From Alteromonas lipotrueiana (GTDB taxonomy: Bacteria; Pseudomonadota; Gammaproteobacteria; Enterobacterales; Alteromonadaceae): a stretch of 64,000 nt of DNA. The notes below the pieces were generated by a model that was not told the DNA's origin, did no database searches, and saw only the letters and a program-made list of their open reading frames with translations. Each line of letters opens with the position of its first letter. Position 1 is the stretch's first letter. Below, one piece after another: positions 37,887-46,346 of this stretch. The position numbers and the translations under genes were made by a program. Location of the stretch: NCBI RefSeq assembly GCF_019249245.1, contig NZ_JAESDK010000001.1, positions 310,001-374,000 of the forward strand, in the 5' to 3' direction.

Positions 37887-40697
37887 ATGACAGAACCACA
37901 GACCAGCAACTGGCAGGGTTTTGTAACACAACTCGATGGTATATTACCCGCTGCCAGACAAACCACTGACTTAGCGCGCCGGGTTGCTTATAGCACCGAT
38001 GCCAGCTTTTATACGCTGATTCCAAAGCGGGTATTGTGGCCCGACAATACCGAAGAAGTTCGGCGTATATTGCAATTGGCTAAACGCTGGCACATACCGG
38101 TTACCTTCAGAGCGGCCGGAACCAGCTTATCGGGTCAGGCCATCAGTGATTCGGTTTTGATTATGCTTAATCAAAACTGGCGACATGCCCAGGTGTTACG
38201 TGAAGGGCGTCAAATTCGGATGCAGCCTGGCCTTATCGGGGCGCAGGCAAATCGTATGCTGGCACCTTATGCGGCTAAAATTGGTCCCGACCCTGCTTCT
38301 ATAAATACATGTAAAATAGGCGGCATCGCCGCTAACAATGCTTCGGGCATGTGTTGTGGGGTTAAACACAATACCTATCACACACTGGCTGACATGCATC
38401 TGATTCTTACTGATGGCACCGAGCTAAACACCCGCAGTTTGCAGTCTTGCAAAAAATTCAGCCACAAGCATAAAAAGCTATTAGCCGAACTTACCGGGTT
38501 GCGCGACGAAGTTCGCGAAAACCCGACGCTTCGTGCCCATATAGCGCACCAGTTCAGACTTAAAAATACCATGGGATATGGGCTCAACGCTCTGCTTGAT
38601 TATGACGACCCGCTGGATATTTTGACGCATTTGATCATTGGCTCAGAAGGGACGCTTGGTTTTGTTGCCGAAATTACTTTACATACAATACCAGTAGCCC
38701 CGGCCCGGGCCAGTGGTCTGTTCATTTTTGAGAGTGCTCAGGCGGCGTGTGCGCACATACCTTATCTTAAAAAATACGGAGCCGAAGCCGTGGAGTTGAT
38801 GGACAGCCGCGCATTGCAGCGGGTTTCCACTCAATTAAGTAACATAGGTACTATTGCAATCAGCCCTTCCTGCGTGGCCTTACTGGTTGATATCAGCGGG
38901 ACATCACAAGCCAGCCTTCAGGCAAATATCAATCAGTGCATGCAGACAATTGATGCAGATATTCACAGTAAAAAGGTTCAGATTGGCTGTTCTTTTACGC
39001 AAACCCCAGAAACCATTGAACGCTTGTGGCAGATTCGCAAAGGATTATTTCCGGCGGTAGGCGCGGTTCGCGAAAGCGGGACCACGGTTATTATTGAAGA
39101 TATCGCGTTCGACCTTTCAAATTTAGCCATGGGTTTACACGCACTCAACCAGCTGTTTGACCGCTACAATTACACCGAAGCCATTGTTTTTGGACACGCA
39201 CTTGACGGTAACCTGCATTTTGTTTTTACCCAGCGTTTTGATACCCCTGCTGAACGCCAGCGTTATGATGCGTTTATGCAAGATGTTGTCGAGCTGGTAG
39301 CCGATAAGTTTGATGGCACTTTGAAAGCCGAGCACGGAACAGGACGAAATATGGCGCCGTTTTTAGTGCATCAGTGGGGAGCGCCGGCGGTAGCGATTAT
39401 GCAGCGTATAAAACAATTGCTGGACCCTGAGAATATACTTAACCCAGGGGTTATTTTTAGCGATGATTCGAAATCGCACTTACAACACCTCAAAGCCTTA
39501 CCCCCGGTCGACCCACTGATTGATAACTGCATTGAATGTGGTTTTTGTGAGCCGCAGTGTCCGTCTAAAGATCTTTCTGTTACCCCGCGCCAGCGCATTG
39601 CGCTGATGCGGCGTATGTCTTTGTTAACCGAAGAACAACAAAAAACCATAAAACAACAGCAAACCTATCTGATAGACACCACCTGTGCTGCCACCAGCAT
39701 GTGCGCGACCAGTTGTCCGGTAAATATTGATACAGGTGCATGGGTTAAAAAACGTCGTTCGCAGCAAAACCCTGATGCTGCGGCAATGATGGCCCGGCAT
39801 TTAGCGGGCAGTCACAAACTGGCGCGTAGCTCGCTGACTCTGGCTCACTGGGCATCACGAGCCTTGCCGGTAAAACTATTACCTTCAGCGACTAAGCTAG
39901 TCCGGAATATTGCGCCTGGATTGCCCGAGTACTTTGAACACTTACCTAAGGGTGCGGCGCCGGTAAAGCCCCAGTCTCGCCATTTTAAGCATAAAGTTAT
40001 CTATTTGCCTTCATGCGCCAACCGGATTTTTGGCGCGCCTGAAACGCAGCCTTCATTAACCGACACCGTGGTCCGTGTATTTAACAAAGCCGGCTATGAG
40101 GTGATTGTGCCTGAAGACTACAGTAAACAATGTTGTGGGCAACCGTGGCGAAGTAAGGGTAATGCTTTGGCGGCCGCACAGTATGAACATGGTTTAGCCG
40201 GATGGCTAGAGCAGCATAATCCCGGGGCCATGTGGCCGGTTATTACCGATGCCAGCTCGTGCGCGCTGCAATGCAACATCAGTGGTAACTCGGTTATTCA
40301 GGAGCTTACTGCATTTGTAATGCATCATGTTATTGAGCGTTTAACGATTTACCCAACCCGGCGACCCATAATGTTGCACACCACCTGCAGCAGTACTCAG
40401 CTAGATAGCGGCAAGCATTTAAGAGCGCTCGCCAAACAGTTGTGCAGCGAGGTGATTGAGCCTGAGGACATAAAATGTTGTGGTTTTGCAGGAGATAAAG
40501 GCCTGACCTGTCCACAGCTAAATGAAAGTGCATTAGCAACGCTACCGAGCCAAATCCCCGCCACGGCCGTTGCAGGCTATAGCAATAACCGTAGCTGCGA
40601 ATTGGGCCTTAGCAAGGCCGCCGGGCTTACCTACAGCCATATTGTTTATCTGTTAGATAAACAAAGTGAAAGCAATTATGCTTACCCGGAGTCGTGA
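37887..40697 (+). CDS. Dld-II-type D-lactate dehydrogenase (FAD and Fe-S)
   Basis: This 936-aa enzyme joins an FAD-binding oxidase and an iron-sulfur half. It resembles Shewanella Dld-II, which oxidises D-lactate and feeds electrons to the quinone pool. The PCMH FAD domain spans about 40-270 (TSLSGQAISD, NNASGMCCGVKHNT), the FAD-linked C-terminal domain about 280-540 (GHALDGNLHFVF). Ferredoxin-type Cys clusters CIECGFCEPQCP and CAATSMCATSCPV follow, then two CCG-type regions (QCCGQPWRSKG and KCCGFAGDKG). It follows murQ and the NamZ-like gene on the same strand, and MurQ releases D-lactate, so a scavenging role is plausible. Confidence 0.88.
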   Translation: MTEPQTSNWQGFVTQLDGILPAARQTTDLARRVAYSTDASFYTLIPKRVLWPDNTEEVRRILQLAKRWHIPVTFRAAGTSLSGQAISDSVLIMLNQNWRHAQVLREGRQIRMQPGLIGAQANRMLAPYAAKIGPDPASINTCKIGGIAANNASGMCCGVKHNTYHTLADMHLILTDGTELNTRSLQSCKKFSHKHKKLLAELTGLRDEVRENPTLRAHIAHQFRLKNTMGYGLNALLDYDDPLDILTHLIIGSEGTLGFVAEITLHTIPVAPARASGLFIFESAQAACAHIPYLKKYGAEAVELMDSRALQRVSTQLSNIGTIAISPSCVALLVDISGTSQASLQANINQCMQTIDADIHSKKVQIGCSFTQTPETIERLWQIRKGLFPAVGAVRESGTTVIIEDIAFDLSNLAMGLHALNQLFDRYNYTEAIVFGHALDGNLHFVFTQRFDTPAERQRYDAFMQDVVELVADKFDGTLKAEHGTGRNMAPFLVHQWGAPAVAIMQRIKQLLDPENILNPGVIFSDDSKSHLQHLKALPPVDPLIDNCIECGFCEPQCPSKDLSVTPRQRIALMRRMSLLTEEQQKTIKQQQTYLIDTTCAATSMCATSCPVNIDTGAWVKKRRSQQNPDAAAMMARHLAGSHKLARSSLTLAHWASRALPVKLLPSATKLVRNIAPGLPEYFEHLPKGAAPVKPQSRHFKHKVIYLPSCANRIFGAPETQPSLTDTVVRVFNKAGYEVIVPEDYSKQCCGQPWRSKGNALAAAQYEHGLAGWLEQHNPGAMWPVITDASSCALQCNISGNSVIQELTAFVMHHVIERLTIYPTRRPIMLHTTCSSTQLDSGKHLRALAKQLCSEVIEPEDIKCCGFAGDKGLTCPQLNESALATLPSQIPATAVAGYSNNRSCELGLSKAAGLTYSHIVYLLDKQSESNYAYPES

Positions 40698-40708
40698 AAC
40701 CAGAATGC

Positions 40709-42544
40709 TTAACGCTGTGACGGCAGCTCAATGCTGACCGGGGAAACGCCGCTAAATTCAAAGCGGGTAAACAGCCCTTTGGCCAGGGCATCAAAGACAG
40801 CGCCCTGTACATTTTCAGCGTTTAGCGTAGCAACATTGTATCCAAATGTCGCCAGCATAATATCGCTTACTTCGGCAAAATCCTGTGCAATATAAGGGGC
40901 TCGTAATGGGGCAAATACGGTAATTACACCCTTACGACGAGCCTGTTGCATAGTTTCTTGCAACCATTGGTGGCGCTCAGACTGCCGACTTCGGTTGCCA
41001 ACCGCCTGCGCAGTGTCCATGCCCCCGGTTTCTGCGGCAGTATGTATCGGACTAATATCTGCCACTAGCAAAATATCGGTTTTTTCAGCAAGTGCTGACG
41101 CCTCTTTCTTTGGCACCTGCAACGAGTGACGGCACGTAAAGGTATGCTCAATATTGGTGCGCTTAATCGCGGTTGCCATAGCCAGGCAGCGGGCGGTGTC
41201 AGGCATAATAGCTTCAATATGCTGGTTGGCGGCCAGCGGTAGCAATGTTTTGCCTTGCAAAGGGGTCAAGGCAGCGGTGGCCAGCTGATTTTCAAGATGC
41301 TGGCTGTCTGGGTCGGGTAGTCTGTGGTTTGCTGTTTTTACCCGCTGGTCTAGCGAGCGCTTTATAAAACGATTAGCCTGGTATTGCTGTTTAACCTGCA
41401 CAATATGTTGCGCCGAGGCTTGCATGGCTGTTCGGCTTAGTGCTTCGCTATCAAGCGCATCGACAACGTGGCGCTGAATACGCTCAAAATGCTGGAAGTC
41501 ATCTGCATTTCTGACAGAGTATGGCATTAACGCTATGTCGGCACCCGCAGCGAAGGTTTGAACCAACGCCTGTTCAGGCGAAAAAAACTGGGCAATGCCG
41601 GCCATATCCATTGCGTCGGTGACAATAAGTCCCTGATACCCCAACTTGTTACGCAGCAAACCGGTGAGAATTTTCTTTGATAAGGTGGCCGGGACGACCG
41701 TTTGTTTACCCGCTACTGTGGTTAGTAAAGTGTCATCCAGTGCAGGGTACTGAATGTGCGCGGTCATAATCATCTGCGCGGGTTCGTCGCTATTGATAAG
41801 CCTGATAAACGGTAACAAGTCAGCGTGCAGAATATCTTCAAGACTATGGGTTACCCGGGGTAGTCCTGAATGACTATCGGTCTGCGTGTCGCCATGCCCG
41901 GGAAAATGCTTGATAGCACTAATGATGTTTCGCTGTTGCATAGCCTCTACAGCCGCGCGCCCCAGGATGGCAACCTTATTCGCATCTTCTCCATAACTTC
42001 GAACATTAATAACCGGATTCAGCGGGTTACTGTTAACATCAATTGAGGGGGCAAAATTAACATTAAAACCTAGCAAATTTAGTGCGTCCGCTAATTTGGC
42101 ACTGACCTTTGCTGCAAATTGAGTTTGATGAGCGTCAAACGTAGCCCCCACAGCCATATTGCCCACAAACCGCGTAGCCATATGATCAGGCACCCTGGCG
42201 ACACGGCCGCCCTCCTGATCTATCGCAATAAATAACGGCGGCAAATTATGCTGCTGCATCAGTTGTTGCAGTTCATAATTAAGCGTCACCAGCTGGGTGG
42301 TCGACGCGATATTCTGCCCAAATAAAATAACACCACCAATTGCGTTAGAGACCAGCAATTCTTTGATGGGATCGCTCAGGTGTGTAACCGGGGTTCGACA
42401 TTGAGCCGCCGGGGTGTTGTCGGCGCAAAAATACCGCAAATCAAGAATCATTTTCTGACCCAGAATAAAAGTATCCGAACCTGGTTTAGGGGCCGCCATC
42501 GCCATGGATGCCTGTAAAACTAAAAAGAATAATACAATACGCAT
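40709..42544 (-). CDS. Exported GH3 beta-N-acetylhexosaminidase (NagZ-like)
   Basis: The GH3 catalytic barrel (about residues 25-370) carries the NagZ-specific loop KHFPGHGDTQTDSHSGLP, whose Asp-His pair is the acid/base, and the nucleophile Asp in LIVTDAMDMAGI. NagZ removes GlcNAc from muropeptides. Unlike cytosolic E. coli NagZ (about 340 aa) this protein has a signal peptide ending AMA and an additional C-terminal domain of about 200 residues, for a total of 611 aa. It is convergent with the D-lactate dehydrogenase gene, 11 bases apart, and divergent from the NhaC-family gene. Confidence 0.9.
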   Translation of the reverse strand: MRIVLFFLVLQASMAMAAPKPGSDTFILGQKMILDLRYFCADNTPAAQCRTPVTHLSDPIKELLVSNAIGGVILFGQNIASTTQLVTLNYELQQLMQQHNLPPLFIAIDQEGGRVARVPDHMATRFVGNMAVGATFDAHQTQFAAKVSAKLADALNLLGFNVNFAPSIDVNSNPLNPVINVRSYGEDANKVAILGRAAVEAMQQRNIISAIKHFPGHGDTQTDSHSGLPRVTHSLEDILHADLLPFIRLINSDEPAQMIMTAHIQYPALDDTLLTTVAGKQTVVPATLSKKILTGLLRNKLGYQGLIVTDAMDMAGIAQFFSPEQALVQTFAAGADIALMPYSVRNADDFQHFERIQRHVVDALDSEALSRTAMQASAQHIVQVKQQYQANRFIKRSLDQRVKTANHRLPDPDSQHLENQLATAALTPLQGKTLLPLAANQHIEAIMPDTARCLAMATAIKRTNIEHTFTCRHSLQVPKKEASALAEKTDILLVADISPIHTAAETGGMDTAQAVGNRSRQSERHQWLQETMQQARRKGVITVFAPLRAPYIAQDFAEVSDIMLATFGYNVATLNAENVQGAVFDALAKGLFTRFEFSGVSPVSIELPSQR

Positions 42545-42837
42545 AAGTGATAAGAGATTGATATTTGCCTAATTACAAAAATGCCTGTGCAATGTTACAG
42601 GCTACACAGTAGCTAAAGGCGTTAGGAAAACATTAACGATAGCCTGTTAGCAATAAAAATTATGTTCTGGAAAATAAACTTTGCGACGTGGTTATAGGTA
42701 CACTATCTCACTTTGCACCTATAGCCAGCACAAAATTTACTTTTTCAGGCCGGGGCTCTGCCTTTCATTTATACCCGAAAATAAGCGCACTGTTTCAGTA
42801 ACTTTTTATACCAACCGATGTATTTGTAGGAAAAAAT
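42545..42837. promoter_or_regulatory. Divergent region between GH3 and NhaC-family genes, with hairpin
   Basis: This 293-bp region has no gene. At 42690-42726 GGTTATAGGT and ACCTATAGCC, separated by 17 bases, can form a 10-bp RNA stem with one G-U pair, or serve as paired half-sites. A smaller GCTAC/GTAGC stem lies near 42601-42613. Promoters for both genes must be here but are not obvious. Confidence 0.5.
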
Positions 42838-44214
42838 ATGGATTGGGTGTCAGTCATCCCCCCTCTCGTGGCCATCTTTGTCGTCTTTTGGAAAAAAGAA
42901 GTCATTATGGCGCTATTGATGGCGGTTTTATGCTCAGAAGCATTAATTGCCTTCCAGGCAGCCGGGCAACACCTGGTGTTGGCGCCCATTAATTCGATAG
43001 AACGTGTCATAGACGTGGCGGCGAGTCCGGGGAATACCCGAATTCTGCTGTTTTCGGTATTAGTAGGTGCATTGCTGGCTTATATTCGCGATTCTGGCGG
43101 CGTTACCGCTACCGTGAACTGGTTGATTGGCAAAGGAGTGGCTAAGAGTCGGCGACAGGTGGGCGGGCTTACTATGTTCACCGGCATTGCGGTTTTTATT
43201 GAGTCTAATTTAAGCGTACTAACTGCCGGTATATTTGCCCGCGGATTATTTGATAAATTCAATATGAGCCGAGCCCGGCTGGCTTATATTATCGACAGTA
43301 CCAGCGCACCGGTATGCATTCTGATATTACTTAATGGCTGGGGGGCCTTTGTTCTGGGTATGCTTGATACCTACGAGCTTCCTCAATCGTCGGTAAGTAT
43401 TTTATGGGGCTCGGTACCACTGAATTTTTATGCATTAATTACCCTGGCTATTGTGGTTTACACCATCGTAAAAGATAAGGTACACGGCCCAATGGCCAGA
43501 GAAGACGACCTGCAGGCACAGTCTGAAACACCTTTAGAAACCACCCCGGCCACCAAGGCCCGTTTTATGTTGATTCCGTTGTTTACAATGGTAAGCAGCA
43601 TGGTGGGGTTTATGTTCTGGACCGGCAATGGGGTTCTGGCCGAGGGCAGCGGCAGTAAGTCAGTGCTTTACGCTACGGTATTGGCTACCGCAGTGGCCTA
43701 CCTGCTGCTTATTTCGCACCGGCAGTTTACCCATCAGCAAGCGGTTAAAACAGGGTTTAAAGGCATGGGGGAATTATTGCCTCTGGTTACTATCGTATTG
43801 CTTTCACTCACCTTAGGCAGCAGCTTAAAGATCCTTGGTACCGGTGTATTTGTATCAGGCATTGTGGGCGAGTATTTACCGGTGGTACTTATTGTTCCGA
43901 TGCTGTTTTTAGCCGGAGCAGTCATGTCGTTTACCACCGGCACCTCGTGGGGTACGTTTGCCATACTGATCCCTATTGGTGTGCCGCTTATAGAAACGTT
44001 GGGGTTGCCCCCCTCGTTAGTTATAGCTGCAATTTTGGGAGGTGGCATCTTTGGCGATCACTGTTCTCCCATTTCTGATACCTCCGCGGTATCCTCAATT
44101 GCGGCTGGGTGCGATTTACTGACCCATGTTCGCACACAGTTGCCTTACGCTTTGGTTGCCGGTTCGTTAACGCTGGTAGCCTATGTTATTGCCAGTATTG
44201 TTATGATTGGATAA
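42838..44214 (+). CDS. NhaC-family sodium-coupled antiporter
   Basis: This is a 458-aa polytopic membrane protein of the NhaC/ion transporter superfamily, with about 11 helices and the hallmark FTTGTSWGTFAILIPIG plus GGGIFGDHCSPISDTSAVS. Family members exchange sodium for protons or couple sodium to small organic solutes. AGGAAAA precedes ATG 42838. The ggt start lies four bases after its stop, so the two are cotranscribed. In this cell-wall recycling setting, transport of an amino sugar or peptide product is a possibility, not a conclusion. Confidence 0.85.
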   Translation: MDWVSVIPPLVAIFVVFWKKEVIMALLMAVLCSEALIAFQAAGQHLVLAPINSIERVIDVAASPGNTRILLFSVLVGALLAYIRDSGGVTATVNWLIGKGVAKSRRQVGGLTMFTGIAVFIESNLSVLTAGIFARGLFDKFNMSRARLAYIIDSTSAPVCILILLNGWGAFVLGMLDTYELPQSSVSILWGSVPLNFYALITLAIVVYTIVKDKVHGPMAREDDLQAQSETPLETTPATKARFMLIPLFTMVSSMVGFMFWTGNGVLAEGSGSKSVLYATVLATAVAYLLLISHRQFTHQQAVKTGFKGMGELLPLVTIVLLSLTLGSSLKILGTGVFVSGIVGEYLPVVLIVPMLFLAGAVMSFTTGTSWGTFAILIPIGVPLIETLGLPPSLVIAAILGGGIFGDHCSPISDTSAVSSIAAGCDLLTHVRTQLPYALVAGSLTLVAYVIASIVMIG

Positions 44215-44218
44215 ATTT

Positions 44219-45910
44219 ATGCGTCACATTTTATGGATATTTTTGTTTGTTGCTGTAACCGGTTGCGCTTATCAGTCCGATATAGCCGCTGATACAGCCC
44301 CACAGCAAGCCGTAGCCGCACCAGACACCTTTAGTGCAAATGCGGCTATGGCGGTATTGCAAGAGGGGGGCAACGCTGTAGATGCTGCTATTGCAACACA
44401 GTTTGTGCTGGCCGTTACGCTGCCTGAGGCCGGCAACATCGGCGGCGGTGGTTTTATGACCCTGGTGCACGATGGTAAACCCGGTTTTCTGGATTTTCGT
44501 GAAATGGCCCCCGGTAAAGCCAGCCGTGATATGTATCTGGATGCTAACGGGAAGGTTAAACCCCATGATTCACTTTATGGGGTAAGAGCTTCAGGAGTGC
44601 CTGGTTCGGTAGCTGGCATGTGGGCGGCGCATCAAAAACATGGCAGCATGCCATGGTCACGGCTGCTTCAACCAGCGGTAAATTTGGCCGAACAAGGCTT
44701 CGTGGTACCTGAAAAACTCGCACGTAATATTGAGCGGTTTGTAAAAAAAGGCCAGGAAAAAGGACTAAGTAATAATTTTAGTCGCTATTTTTCAAAGGCT
44801 ACAGCCGGGTCTACGTTTGTACAGCCTGAATTGGCCGCCACCTTAAAACGTATTCAGAATGAAGGAAAAGCGGGCTTTTATGAGGGCAAAACTGCCCGTC
44901 TACTGGCCGACTTCATGCAGCAGCATGATGGCTTGATTACCGAGGACGATCTTAGCCGGTATCAGGCTATCTGGCGCGAACCCGTTCAGGTTAGCTGGCA
45001 AGGCTATACCCTGGTGACCGCCCCGGCGCCCAGTTCAGGCGGTATTGCTGTGGCCCAATGGCTGGGCATGTTTGAACAGGCCCAGCAAGGCATGACTCCA
45101 GCCAGTCACAATAGCGTAGAGTATATCCATTTATTGTCAGAGATTGGTAAACGGGTATTTGCCGATCGTGCCAAATATCTGGGCGATCCTGATTTTATTG
45201 ATGTACCCATGGCGCAACTGATTGACGATAAATACATTGCCCGTCGCGCCAGCCAGGTAAACCCTGCGGCGATTTCTGACAGTCAAAGTATAAAGCCAGG
45301 GCTGCATGAAAGTGAACAAACTACCCATTTTAGTATTGTTGATAAATGGGGCAATGCGGTGGCCATAACGACCACGTTGAACTTAGGCTTTGGCAGCGGC
45401 ATGGTGGTCTCTGGGGCCGGATTTTTACTAAACGATGAAATGGATGATTTCAGTGCTAAAGCCGGGGTGCCTAATTTTTTTGGCGCGGTTGGTGGTAAAG
45501 CCAACGAAATACAGCCCTACAAGCGCATGCTGTCGTCAATGACCCCTACGGTAGTATTAACCCCCAACAAAGACGTAGCACTGGTTACCGGCTCACCGGG
45601 CGGTACCACTATAATTTCGTCAGTTACCCAGTCGGTATTAAACGCGCTGCATTTTGATATGAGTGCCGAACAGGCGGTAAACGCACCGCGTTTTCACCAT
45701 CAGCTTTGGCCAGAAAACACGATCAGAATCCATTCGGGTATTGATGAGGTTAAACAGCAGGAATTACAACGTTTAGGTTATACACTTAAGCAACAGAACT
45801 TTGGTGATTTGCAGCTGATTAAACGCACGCCAGAAGGGCTGGATGCTGCTTCTCAGCGAAGCGGCCGGGGCCTGAGTCTGGTTGAGGCCCCGGCCGCCTC
45901 TGACCAATAG
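44219..45910 (+). CDS. ggt: Gamma-glutamyltransferase, predicted lipoprotein
   Basis: GGT is an Ntn hydrolase that transfers or hydrolyses gamma-glutamyl groups and autoprocesses into large and small subunits. The nucleophile is the second Thr in HESEQTTHFSIVDKWGNAV, and the substrate-binding GGGGFM and GSPGG segments are present. The N-terminus MRHILWIFLFVAVTGCAYQ has a lipobox (VTGC), predicting a lipid-anchored enzyme instead of a free periplasmic one. ATG 44219 is chosen over TTG 44207 because GGA lies seven bases upstream and the signal peptide is cleaner (563 aa). Confidence 0.93.
   Translation: MRHILWIFLFVAVTGCAYQSDIAADTAPQQAVAAPDTFSANAAMAVLQEGGNAVDAAIATQFVLAVTLPEAGNIGGGGFMTLVHDGKPGFLDFREMAPGKASRDMYLDANGKVKPHDSLYGVRASGVPGSVAGMWAAHQKHGSMPWSRLLQPAVNLAEQGFVVPEKLARNIERFVKKGQEKGLSNNFSRYFSKATAGSTFVQPELAATLKRIQNEGKAGFYEGKTARLLADFMQQHDGLITEDDLSRYQAIWREPVQVSWQGYTLVTAPAPSSGGIAVAQWLGMFEQAQQGMTPASHNSVEYIHLLSEIGKRVFADRAKYLGDPDFIDVPMAQLIDDKYIARRASQVNPAAISDSQSIKPGLHESEQTTHFSIVDKWGNAVAITTTLNLGFGSGMVVSGAGFLLNDEMDDFSAKAGVPNFFGAVGGKANEIQPYKRMLSSMTPTVVLTPNKDVALVTGSPGGTTIISSVTQSVLNALHFDMSAEQAVNAPRFHHQLWPENTIRIHSGIDEVKQQELQRLGYTLKQQNFGDLQLIKRTPEGLDAASQRSGRGLSLVEAPAASDQ
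45861..45897. repeat. GC-rich 13-bp perfect inverted repeat in the ggt 3' end
   Basis: GCGGCCGGGGCCT and AGGCCCCGGCCGC are exact complements around an 11-base loop, within the last 16 codons of ggt. The predicted RNA stem has 12 G-C pairs. A weaker stem (45912-45932) follows immediately. No T-tract directly follows, so it may protect the mRNA 3' end or act as a roadblock and not as a classical terminator. Confidence 0.85.
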
Positions 45911-45920
45911 TTTTGCCTGC

Positions 45921-46337
45921 TTAGCGGGCAAACAACTGCCCGGCGTCGGCAAACGCCTTAAATTCTAATGCATTGCCAGCCGGGTCAAGTAAGAACATGG
46001 TCGCTTGTTCACCCTGCTGACCTTTAAAGCGAACATAAGGTTTTATAATAAATTCTTGATTTGCCTGTTGCAGGCGCTGTGCAAGCGCTTGCCACTGGGT
46101 CATGGTCAGAACCACTCCAAAGTGGGGAACGGGAACCGCGTGCTCATCAACCTGATTAGGGTTAAGACGGGCAGGCATTGCATCAACTTTATGGGTGACC
46201 AGCTGGTGCCCAAAAAAATCCCAGTCTATCCAATCGTTATCGCTGCGCCCTTGTTCACAACCAAAGAGGGTTCCGTAAAACTGTGTGGCGGCAGATAAAT
46301 CATCTACCGGAATAGCCAAATGAAACGGCTGAACCAT
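45921..46337 (-). CDS. VOC superfamily protein
   Basis: This 138-aa glyoxalase-fold protein starts PFHLAIPVDDLSAATQFYGTL and ends MFLLDPAGNALEFKAF, giving the expected His and Glu metal ligands. The sequence IDWDFFGHQLVTH supplies another His. The substrate is unknown. AGGAG precedes ATG 46337, nine bases after the aldehyde dehydrogenase stop, so the two form an operon. It converges on ggt. Confidence 0.88.
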   Translation of the reverse strand: MVQPFHLAIPVDDLSAATQFYGTLFGCEQGRSDNDWIDWDFFGHQLVTHKVDAMPARLNPNQVDEHAVPVPHFGVVLTMTQWQALAQRLQQANQEFIIKPYVRFKGQQGEQATMFLLDPAGNALEFKAFADAGQLFAR

Positions 46338-46346
46338 ATTTTTCTC

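Noticed and set aside
45912..45932. Second hairpin after ggt as an intrinsic terminator
   Set aside because: The stem is fair (9 bp with one G-U) but no U-tract follows on either strand.
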